In this document: positions 23,034 to 32,929 of the stretch, piece by piece
Position numbering within the stretch: the first letter of the stretch is position 1
Layout: each line of letters begins with the position of its first letter
Assembly: GCF_001039355.2 (NCBI RefSeq)
Contig: NW_019775716.1
Span: 1 to 38,051, forward strand
Origin: Lingula anatina
Lineage: Eukaryota; Brachiopoda; Lingulata; Lingulida; Lingulidae
Length of the DNA stretch: 38,051 nt
Direction: 5' to 3'
Made by a program: the position numbers and the translations under genes
Notes under the pieces: model-generated
Told to the model about the DNA's origin: nothing
Databases searched by the model: none
Seen by the model: the letters and a program-made list of their open reading frames with translations, nothing else

Positions 23034-25006
23034 TCGGCTGTTTCACAATCAGGGGTACAAAATAGGGGTCACATTGAAAGAAAAATGAACTCTGATGCAT
23101 TTGTTTAATTTTGTAACAGATAAAAAGAATAACATCTTAACTATAATATCTACAATTTTAGAGCACAACATAAATTACTTTTTGTGCTACGCTCAAATTA
23201 ACAGAACGCCCCTTAGACTATGATCTGGGGGTACGGACACTACACATTCAAGTAACTAATGCTTTTGTAACTGAAATATCATATTGTTTACCAGTTATTT
23301 TTGCCAAAATTCTAAAAAATATCAAACTAAAGATATAACAGCAGTACTTTAACCAAAAGGATACAAGTACATGTATTAATCAAAGAGATTTTTTTAGAGA
23401 AACATCACAGCACGTTTTTCAGTGGATGCTGGAGCTTGGTTGTGTGTTATTCAGTTTGACTTTCATTCACCAGACTTTAATTTTAACTTTTCTTTCTGTT
23501 GCTTGACCTTTTTTTATTTATTCATTTTTTTTGTTTGTTTCAGTCTTGATTCCTGTTTTTGGAGTCTTTTCTTCTTTTTCATCTCTCGTTAATTTGCACC
23601 TCTTGTTCTACTGTTTTCAGGATTGTTGGGTTTCTGCTTCTCCTTAACTCTCCGTCAGTATGCCCTAATTTCTTCTCTTTATTTTAGTCTTTCTTGCTGG
23701 GCCAAACTAGGATGATTCTTCATTTTTTTGCTTCTCTTCTATGTTACGTGCATTCAACGTATAACGTCTTCCTTACGTGCTTCAGCAAGATTATCTTTAC
23801 GGATATTAGCTCTTTGACGTCTTTTTTTTTCAAATTATTTTTTGCTGAAAGTAAAATTTTCAGGATCCCTTTTTCTTTTCCTATTTGGCTTTTTGTTTAT
23901 TGTCATCCATATTTGATACATTAATCTGTAGAATATTAATCCATATACAGTTTATTATTTTGCAATTAGCTTTATTTGGCAATATATTCAAACCAATATT
24001 GTTCATTTTGAATGCAAAGAGTAGCATCTTTACTGATATTATTTCTTTGCAAAAGCTCTTGCCTGACTCTAATTAATCAGTATCACTTTATCGAATATAT
24101 ATTTATATACAATGTTTTTTCTAAACATCACAAGACATGAATGCATTTTATATAGTCTAAAACAATATTTTGTACCATATTTTGATGTTTTATCATCATT
24201 GATAAGTAGCCAGTTATCCAATGGTTAATGTATAACTTGGGGGTACGGACACTACAGTGGGGTACGGACACTACATTTGGCACCAAATTCTTGCATATCT
24301 TTTCATAATTAGGGGTTATGTGCTATTTTCTTCCTGCAAAATAGAATAATAAAATCAGACAGAATATGCTGTGATTCCCAAATAAAACAGATAGGGGGTA
24401 CGGACACTACAAAAATTGGGAGACACCAAGGGGCTCATGATTATAAATACCATAGCATTAATAATAATGGTTACATATGCACAACTCCTTTATTATGTTT
24501 AAGTCATAACATGGTAAATTCATCTTATTATCATGTAGGTGATTTCAAAGTAATATTTGGCCTTATCAAATATGTTTTTCATTGCATTAACAAAAATAAG
24601 TGAAATGTGTATCAAAGCCCGTTTCTGCAAAATGGTTACAATATATTTTTTTCTCAGAACATATCTTTGGAAGAACCTGCTAGAAGAGAAGACAGATGTT
24701 GTGGGAATTATATACCAAAATCATATTCACCATAAATCACTGGCATAGAGAGCTAGTGCATCATCTTTATGACTTTAATTGCAAATGACCCACCGTAACA
24801 GCTAAAAATAGGTACTTTTTGAACACATAATTGGCTATATTTTTGTAAATTGTAATCCGATTATTATAATTCTTTTTTATTTTGCTTCTATGAACAGTGT
24901 CTTTCATATTAGTCTGTCAGCAATCTCCAATCATAAATTGTTAATTTATCAGACACTTGTAACATTAACCACATTTAATTGTTCACCCTTATTGTGAAAC
25001 AGCCGA
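23034..25006. mobile_element. DNA transposon with perfect 16-bp terminal inverted repeats
   Basis: TCGGCTGTTTCACAAT at 23034-23049 is matched by its exact reverse complement at 24991-25006. The element is 1973 bp. If the ends are taken one base in, the flanks give a possible AAT target duplication. The interior is AT-rich, and its open frames (for example 23694-24076) are low-complexity with no transposase motif visible, so it looks non-autonomous. Four copies of ggggtacggacactaca lie inside in one orientation, near 23228, 24240, 24259 and 24395. The superfamily is not recognised. Confidence 0.65.
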
Positions 25007-25095
25007 ATAGGAGTATAAATTGTAACTGTAATGAATTTTGCGGTGAACAATCCTTTGAAAATCCTTTAGACTCAAGAATCCTACTCACTGCTTAC

Positions 25096-25321
25096 CATTT
25101 TCTTTGCCTCTGTTGTTGCTATTTCAAAAGCTTCAAGGTTCTGTTTCATAACGGAGAGAGCAACCGACTTATTCTTGCATGATCTCAGAAGGCGGTAGTG
25201 AGAACACCGCGTGCTCATACACAGCAGCAGTGTACGATTTTCTCGTTTCGCATTTTCCTTGCAGTATGACATAAAGTAAAACTACTAAAAGAAAGACGCG
25301 TCTGGACAAGTGAGCTGACAT
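25096..25321 (-). pseudogene. Frameshifted extra copy of pantetheinase exon 1
   Basis: Nearly identical to the other two exon-1 copies: ATG at 25321, signal peptide, TAAVYEHAVF and a GTAAGC donor right after 25096. A 4-bp insertion at about 25178-25181 (tgcatga where the others read tga) shifts the frame in the middle of the conserved block, after SLPPSEI. No second exon belongs to it apart from that of the downstream minus gene. If transcribed as an alternative first exon it would give a truncated protein from this start. Confidence 0.8.
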
Positions 25322-26239
25322 TTCGAAAGTGATGACACAGGAAATTTTTAAACAGAGGCAACTTAAATTGGATCAAGGAAGAAGATACAAATAGATTGGA
25401 TTAAGGAATGATGAATCCAACATGAGGCAAAGTCCACAATTTAAACCGTCGATGAGGTTGATTATATTTCGCAGAGAAACACATTTAGAAATGAAAAGAC
25501 TGATCTATATCGATATACAAAATCCAACTGTCCTAAAATAATTACGTTTTATGTGAACAGCATTCTCTGTGCCATTGTTGCCAAGATTTGAGACCTAAGA
25601 CAGGGACTTTTCCCTTTCAAGGCGGCGAGTAAGTCTTATCTCCAGTCAATACGAGCAGTCAAACTGACGCTACAGAACTTGTGGACGTCACGAATTGATA
25701 AATCCCAGGGTCCTTAATTTAATCGAGATAAATTCTTTAAGCTCTTAACTGAAGGTTGCTACAGACGTCTGAGATAAATTCATAAGTGAAGACTGACGCT
25801 ACAGAAGTTGTGGACAGTAGCCATTATAAAGTAACAAAATGAATTCATTGTGAGACCAGCGTGAGTTTAACTCCGGCCTTGTCTTGTCTGCCGTGTCCGC
25901 CGCATGTCGGCGAATACAAATCACTTTCTGGGTATATATGCACAGATGGATATTCAGAAAAGGTTACTACAGGCGTTTGAGATAAAGTCGTGAAGATTTC
26001 AAATCTAGCCTCAGGTCTTGACCCCTACTATATGCATCAAGGTCAGATGGGATAAAATTTTGGAAAGCATTAGTTTGTTATGATTTTCAAAAACTGTATG
26101 GACCTATAAACTTATATGGGATGTCCATTTTTGAAGATTTGTACTTTTTTGTATGTTTTTTTTTTTCACACATTGACGTTGAACTGCCATGGGCCTGAAG
26201 TCCGCTGCTAATTCTTGTACAAAAAAAAAGGCTTAAATT

Positions 26240-26945
26240 CAAACTTACATGTATTCACTAGATTTACCTTTATATGTAGTTGTGGATGAAGGTTGGGTTT
26301 TGTGCTGACACAGCCCTGACTATTAATTTTACATTTGTCCCACATGCACCTTTTACAGTAAAGTGCACTTTGACAATATTCAAGTTCTTACAGTGTATAT
26401 CTTTAAAACTAGTAGAGATACACCCATAGTTACTATAAAACTTGAATAGAAAATCTCTTATTGGAAATTGGAACGTGTTGCTGAATTTGTGCCTTGACCC
26501 ACTTTCCACTGTGAAGTGCACTTTGCAAAATCCCCAGTAGAGATTTACCCATAGTTATCAGTGAATTTTAATTAAAATCATTTAATGGGAAGAAAATTAT
26601 GGCTCTGAAGTTGACATTCGACCTACTATCCACAGTGAAATGCAAAATGGTCCTTTCATTTCAAAAACAACAACAGATTTTCCAAGCAAAGAGTTTCCAT
26701 TGAATTTTAATTAAAAATCATACATTGGGAATCCAAATGTGACATTGAATTTGACATTTGGCTAACCTACCGTGATATGTTCGCTTTGCCAATTTGCTAG
26801 CCCGTATACATCTAAAATTAGCACAGATACACAAATAATAACTATTGAACTTAAAAAAGAAATTGTATATTGAGATTCCAAACGTGTCATTGAATTTGGC
26901 ATTTGGCCTACTTTCCACCGTGGAATACACTTAGGATATCTTCTA
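26240..26945. repeat. Diverged tandem array, about five units of 120-165 bp
   Basis: Units are marked by variants of tttccactgtgaagtgcact, near 26343, 26506, 26627, 26770 and 26915. They share further blocks such as agatacacccatagttact and ttgggaattccaaacgtg. Sequence identity between units is modest. No coding function is visible, although two open frames cross it. Confidence 0.6.
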
Positions 26946-27254
26946 CAAAAAAATGCACAAAATAGGTTTTTTAGTTAATTTTGATGCAATAGTACACAAT
27001 GCTTAACAAAAAAATCAACATAAATTTTATCTATACACAAGAGGTAATACGGGCATGAGTATGTATATGGTATAGAGATTCAGGGCCATGAGTGTTACAA
27101 TTCAAACACAGAAAATCTCAACATGATAAAAATGAATATTTCAATAAAAATGTATAAATCCAAGAAAAAGAAATTAGGCTCTTTTTCCATCTCAAGCTGC
27201 TTTTTTGTCCTAAGAATCCCTCCTAAGACTACTTGTAAATTTCACCAAATTGAG

Positions 27255-27355
27255 GAACAGATTTCCTTTATCCACCCTGAGCTTCAGAGCTAACTTGACA
27301 CTAACCTTTTCACTGTAGCCTATCTCCATCGTGTCAAGTAACCTCTGACGAAAAT
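27255..27355 (-). repeat. Left inverted arm beside the assembly gap (LINE-derived)
   Basis: On the minus strand this reads cagaggttacttgacacgat and onward, and encodes the same peptide start (MEIGYSEKVSVKLALKLRV) as the plus-strand arm at 27618-27695. After the shared part the two arms diverge at the word ggataaagg, which appears in opposite orientation in the other arm. This points to a small inversion or template switch at the boundary. Confidence 0.6.
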
Positions 27356-27530
27356 AGTTTGACCTATTTTATATAAGCCAATCGAATCCATGTTTCAAAA
27401 TTTTTCACCAAAGTTTGGTGAAAACGCTGATTGGTTGATCGTCAATCGGCAATCCTCGGCTGATTCCGCAAGCTCCATACTAACAACATAGTTATTGTCG
27501 AGTGCGGAGACATCCGAGTAGTTCCGAGTG

Positions 27531-27617
27531 NNNNNNNNNNNNNNNNNNNNNNNNNNNNNNNNNNNNNNNNNNNNNNNNNNNNNNNNNNNNNNNNNNNNNN
27601 NNNNNNNNNNNNNNNNN
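27531..27617. other. Assembly gap (87 N)
   Basis: A run of 87 unknown bases. It sits at the centre of an inverted repeat and near the axis of the larger inverted pantetheinase duplication, a context that commonly breaks assemblies. True gap length is unknown. Confidence 0.99.
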
Positions 27618-28030
27618 GTCAGAGGTTACTTGACACGATGGAGATAGGCTACAGTGAAAAGGTTAGTGTCAAGTTAGCTCTGAAGCTCAGGGTGCCTTTA
27701 TCCTACTTTTACTTAAAAATGAATATTCCACATACCCACAAAACAATTTTGGCAAAAGTGAGACTAAGTGATCATGATCTAGAAATTGAAAGAGGGCGAC
27801 ATACAAAACCCAAAACACAACTATCGGACCGCAAATGCCCTCACTGTGACAAGGTGAAGGATGAAATTCACTTCTTCTTGGAATGCTATCATCACGAAAT
27901 CGAAGGAAAATTACTATTTGAATACATATCAGAGGTAAACTTGCAGGGTCTAACAGACAAGGTCAGACAGCTTGATATATTTTTTAATCAACCCTCTGCA
28001 CAGGGTGCATCTGCAGTAGGGTATTTTTAA
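27618..28030 (+). pseudogene. 3' end of a non-LTR retrotransposon reverse transcriptase ORF (fragment)
   Basis: The open frame from the gap to the stop at 28030 encodes about 135 residues. It has RLSDHDLEIERGRH followed by CPHCDKVKDEIHFFLEC, the zinc-knuckle-like CxxC...ExHFxxxC seen near the C-terminus of many LINE-type polyproteins, and ends GASAVGYF. The polymerase core is missing, lost at the gap or truncated. It is a relic or part of an element broken by the gap. Confidence 0.55.
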
Positions 28031-28161
28031 GTGAAGTTATGAAAAAACGCAAATGATTAATTAGAAATACTCAAAGGATCCCAGCCATTTTACTTGTATA
28101 TTCTGTATAAGTTATATTGTATAACACTATATATTTTTTTCTTTTCTTTCTTCATTTACTG

Positions 28162-28213
28162 TTATTACTTTATGTCCCATATATATATATATATATGGGA
28201 AATAAAGTAATAA
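28162..28213. repeat. Palindrome centred on an (AT)n run
   Basis: ttattactttatgtccc at the left end pairs with gggaaataaagtaataa at the right end (one mismatch), with alternating AT between. The 52-bp segment is a near-perfect hairpin, just downstream of the LINE fragment. Confidence 0.75.
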
Positions 28214-28689
28214 ATATACACTGTTTCCTATTCAAGTTCAACAGTAACCACGGACTTAAATCTGCTAGCTTTTGAGTTAAATGAGCTGGAAAATCTGCAA
28301 ACTGCATTCATGGTGAAAACTAGGTCACAGATCAAATCCCAGGTCACATTAAGATTGCCAATATATGACTACCTTTCAAGCTCGAAAGCAAGTATAGTTT
28401 TCCTACAGGGTTTCTTATTGGATCCTATAGATAATCGGACAAAAAATTCAAGAAAATAAATTCTACAGCAGATCTTTTTACAAAAAATGTCATCTTAACC
28501 GTGCACGTGGGGGTCATAGCCGCTGTTGATATGAATCATTGTAAACTAAAAATGTGAGTGGAATTCAAACTTTGATTGTTAATTTGCATGGAGAAAAAAA
28601 GAATAATTAGCGATTATGTTTGGACAGAATCTGTATTCAAAAGAGCCTATTTCAGGGTCCATTTTGTGTCTGCAACGATACAACTGTAC

Positions 28690-29255
28690 AATAAAGAAAA
28701 TGTGACATTTGTAACAAAGTCCCTAGATTATATCAGGCGTAACAACCATTTTGAGCGACAGTTTAGTGCTTTACTTTCTACGGCGATTGAGGTCATTCTA
28801 TGTTAACCAAGAATTGCTGGCAAAATTTTACCGGGCTGTGATTGAGAGTGTACTAACACAATCTTTCACCGTCTGGTACGGTAGTGCTACAGCAGAGGAC
28901 AAGAATCGCCTCAATCGAGTAGTAAAAACTGCCAGACGCATTGTAGGTAGGGACTTGCCGTCAATTGAATGTTTGTATACGAGACGAGTGCTCAAGAAAG
29001 TGAAGTCAATCACGGGTGACCCTGGTCACCCAACGAATAGCCTACTTATGCATATGTCATCAAGCCGACTACGGTCATTAAAAGCAACCTCCACGCGAAC
29101 TAAAAATAGTTTTTATCCATCAGCAGTACGTATTTATAATGAACAAAGTGTATTTTAATAATTCCATTGTATTACATTTTATCGACAGATCACACCAATT
29201 TTCATTTTATACTTGTATAAATATGACAATAAAAATTATTATTATTATTAATATC
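28690..29255 (+). mobile_element. L2/CR1-type LINE, 5'-truncated 3' end
   Basis: The frame ending at 29158 encodes LYFLRRLRSFYVNQELLAKF, then IESVLTQSFTVWYGS, NRVVKTARRIVG, YTRRVLKKVKSI and RTKNSFYPSAVRIYN, the characteristic end of L2-like reverse transcriptases. Immediately upstream the homology continues in another frame (SLDYIRR), so there is at least one frameshift. The element ends in tgacaataaaa followed by an (ATT)n tail at about 29224-29250, as is usual for these elements. It is dead and 5'-truncated. Confidence 0.7.
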
Positions 29256-29315
29256 ATTTCTATCTCGGTCAATGTCTTACATAATTCTGAAAATTTATCA
29301 AAATCTGCACACAAG

Positions 29316-29316
<1 letters not shown>

Positions 29317-29346
<30 letters not shown>

Positions 29347-29350
29347 TTAT
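29317..29350. repeat. (TTTA)n microsatellite
   Basis: About eight TTTA repeats, directly before the inverted pantetheinase 5' flank. Confidence 0.9.
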
Positions 29351-29444
29351 TGATAAATAGATCATCGCCAAAACCTAATCATATCTTCCTTGGCCATTTG
29401 TGAACTATCCTGAAAATTTCACCAAAAGCCCTGTCTGTGGCAGA

Positions 29445-30011
29445 GACGACGAGCGATGTGTACGCTGGTGTTACCGATTCACTTTGTTTGTTTATAACGA
29501 CTACCGTCACGTCCACAAGTTCTGTAGCGTCGGTCTTCACTTAAGAATTTATCTTAGACGTCTGTAGCAACCTTCAGTTAAGAGCTTAAAGAATTTATCT
29601 CGATTAAATTAGGGACCTTGGGATTTATCAATTCGTCACGTCCACAAGTTCTGTAGCGTCAGTTTGACTGCACCTATTGACTGGAGATAAGACTTACTCG
29701 CCGCCTTGAAAGGGAAAAAGTCCCTGTCTTAGGTCTCAAATCATGGCACAATGGCATAAGACAATGCAGTTAACATAAAACGTAATTATTTAAGGACATT
29801 TGGATTTTATATATCGATATAGATCAGACTCAAATATCCATAATAGATTCCTCATTTCTAAACGTGTTTCCCCGCGGAATATTATCACCCACATCGACAG
29901 TTTGATTTGTGAACTATGACCCATGACTAATCGAACCTTACTTCAATCCATCGGTATTTACTTCCTTGATCCAATTTTAGTTGTGCGTGTTGCAAACTTT
30001 CTTGTGTCCTC
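29445..30011 (+). promoter_or_regulatory. 5' flank of the plus-strand pantetheinase gene, inverted copy
   Basis: Inverted relative to 25322-25850 and 21508-21910: for example the reverse complement of caaggcggcgagtaagtctt and of the gacgctacagaacttgtgga block are present. Conservation over about 500 bp upstream of all three exon-1 copies suggests that the promoter was duplicated with the exon. A TATA box is not evident. A shorter duplicate of the ttctgtagcgtc block occurs twice, near 29519 and 29648. Confidence 0.5.
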
Positions 30012-32898
30012 ATGTTCAAAATGTCAGATCGCTTGTCCAGACGCGTCTTCCTTTTAGTAGTTTTACTTTATGTCATACTGCAAGGAAAATGCGAAACGAG
30101 AAAATCGTACACTGCTGCTGTGTATGAGCACGCGGTGTTCTCACTACCGCCTTCTGAGATCAAGAATAAGTCGGTTGCTCTCTCCGTTATGAAACAGAAC
30201 CTTGAAGTTTTTGAAATAGCTACAACAGAGGCAAAGGAAAAGGTAGGCACTTAGTAGAGATGTTTAGTCACAGAATTTTCAGTGTGTTCCCCGTTAATTT
30301 CGTTCTAGTCACGAGAACGTTTCACAATTGCAAGCACGTTTTATTTAAGATTCAATGATACGATAATCCGGCACCTTAAGTACATTTTTACCAGACCAGA
30401 CGATCTTAAAGATAAAACAATGGCCACTGCGAGAAAGTGAAACATGTTTAACCCTCATCCACCTTTCAGGGGCCTTGCAGGCCCAGACCCATGTATCTTT
30501 TGCTCTTTCTTCGTTGGCATGAGGTTTTGAGCCTGTTCCTTTCATGTAATCCTCAAGCAACTTATACCCCATCAATGGATAAATAATTAGTTTTGAAATA
30601 ATTTATACCACATGTAGAAATTAACTTTTCCAAAAGTTAGTCCCATTTCCTGGAAACCGGGCTCAGAGGCCCGGTGTAACATGAAAATCTGACTCCCCCT
30701 CCACAAAACTTATTTTATTTGAGTATATGACTGTGATCTTGTAGTATGTAAAATGGAGAATACATTGGCACTTTTTTTAGTTTGCAGGTGAATATTTTCA
30801 TGAAAAAATAAGAAAATTAAAAATGTGCACTTTACTGCCCATTGTCTCCCTCATGAAAAAGCTATTTTTTTAATATTGGATGATCATTTCTACATCTTTC
30901 CTTTAAATTTACTTTATGAAGATTATATTGGAAATATTTGAAAGTTTGATGGTGAACTACTGGGTGAAAAAACAAAAAAAAAAAAAAAAAAAAAAACATG
31001 AAAAATTAGAAAATTAAAAATGTGCATTTTATCACCCAATAACTCCCCTTTGAAAAAGCTATCTATTTTATATTTGAACACTTCAACATTTCAACACCTT
31101 TCCTTTGAGGATACTTTATGAAAAATATATTGGAAATATTTAAAAGTTTGATGATAAAATAGTGAGGGAAAGAATGAAAAAGAAATCATGAAAATCTTCA
31201 TTTTTATACCCATGAGATTTGGACTCCTATGAAGAAAAGAACCTATTTTATATTCAGTCACCATACCATTGTTTTCCACATAGTTTGCACAGAGATGTAT
31301 ATTTTGTTATTATTTGAAAGTTTGGTGGTGAAAATTTTGGTGAATATTTTTAAAACAAGTATTCATCTTACTACTTGTAGGATTTGCACTTCCATGTCAA
31401 AACGCTACATTTTTAACTCAAGAAATTGGCCCCATCGCCTTTTTACTGAATTCTTCTTATATAGCATACCCAGTAATTTACCATTCAAACTTTCAAATAT
31501 TTACAATATATTCTTCATAAAGGATCTTTAAAGAAATTATGTCAGAATGATCATTAAATATTAAATAGATAGCTTGTTCATGGTCAGATTTTCATGGTAC
31601 ACCGGTCCCTTGATAATTTTACTTCCACAAGGAAGCATGTGTATTTAAGATATGTGATGCATTGTTGGGTTTTACATTTGTGTGGAGCTTTGTTCAAACA
31701 ATGTCTAGAAATGTATTTGAGGCAATTGGCAACATGCTGCCAGATAGGGGGAACAACAGTGACCCACCAGATGATTCCTCTGGGAGTGATTATGTACCAT
31801 CAGATAGCTCATCAGAGTGTGATCCCGAATCATCCAGTGAAGTTATCTTATGTTATGAAGTTATGTTACCTCACATATCTTTGCTATCAAATGCTTTACA
31901 CAAGCAATATCATGTGTGCTTTGACTATCAGTATGGTCAATGAAATCTGCCTGTGAAAGATTCAAGACCTGGAGAAATAATTATTTATGAGTAATCGGTC
32001 ACCTTGGTCACCTGATATGCAGATATCAGTTTAAATTTATCATTATTACATACCTGATAGACTGCACTAGCTTTGGGAAACTTTCCATTTTGAGAAAAAA
32101 TGATTTTTCCGCATGTTCCATGCACAGTGTATACTCACCCAGGTGGAGGTAAAGCGAGCAAGGGACCAGGCCTCCGATGCCCGGTTTCAGGGTTTACGTA
32201 GGGTTCCATTTCCTTGTGGATGAGGGTTAAGAACAGAGTACATTTTCTATGCAGAAAATCGTCATGTAAAGGCGACGGTACAGCAAAAGGTGAGATCTTT
32301 TTTAGCGGTTTCTCCGTAAAAAGAAAAGACGTCCCTCAGAATCAAGCCGTTTGTTACACTTTTCATCTGCTACGTTTTCCAGTTTTATTACAGTTTTTGT
32401 AGGTAAGAGTCTTCCGTCTTTCTTTGGCATAGTCATTAGCGACGTTTCGTGTTTTTAAAAGACCTGCATAAAATAACGGTCGAACTAAGTCCGCTTACTA
32501 ACCCTTCCGATCCCAGGATATTGTTGGTGGGTGCTACGACAGATGGACTTCGTCTGGGAAACTAAACTAAACAAACAATATTATTACAGAGAAAGCCCTC
32601 TTTCTTCACAGAACTCGTCAATGAAAAGGGCATATTTATGTATGACTCTTGTTATGTTATAGCGATCTTCACTTAAGCATGTATAGCTAGTTTAGCAATG
32701 ACGCTCTGAAAAAATGAGGGGCAAAACTGTGTATGTTTGAGGATGAAAATGCATTTGAAGGTTGACAAAACGCTCTCCCTTATAGCATTCCAGTTATTGT
32801 GTAGTCTGTAGATTTGTTTTTATCTTTAGACATGGTGACCCGATAAAGAGATTAAAAAAAGGGCATTAGGGCAATGGCGCTCTGAAAAAATGAGGGGC

Positions 32899-32929
<31 letters not shown>

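Larger units (their letters stand above)
22100..26075. repeat. Exon-1 duplication unit 2, split by two transposon insertions
   Basis: A tandem copy of unit 1. Its intron part starts at 22100, is broken near 22315 by two inserted elements, and resumes about 25007 with sequence that aligns to 21225-21288. It then contains the frameshifted exon 1 and a 5' flank to about 26075, where the phrase cagatgggataaaattttgg matches the end of unit 1. About 200 bp at 25780-25975 is an extra, partly repeated piece of flank. Confidence 0.65.

Noticed and set aside
23694-24076. Open frames inside the 2-kb transposon as a possible transposase
   Set aside because: Low-complexity, Phe/Leu/Ile-rich peptides without catalytic motifs, as expected from AT-rich DNA.
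32214-32402. Short open frame after the piggyBac-like element
   Set aside because: It starts inside the element terminus and shows no domain or splice support.
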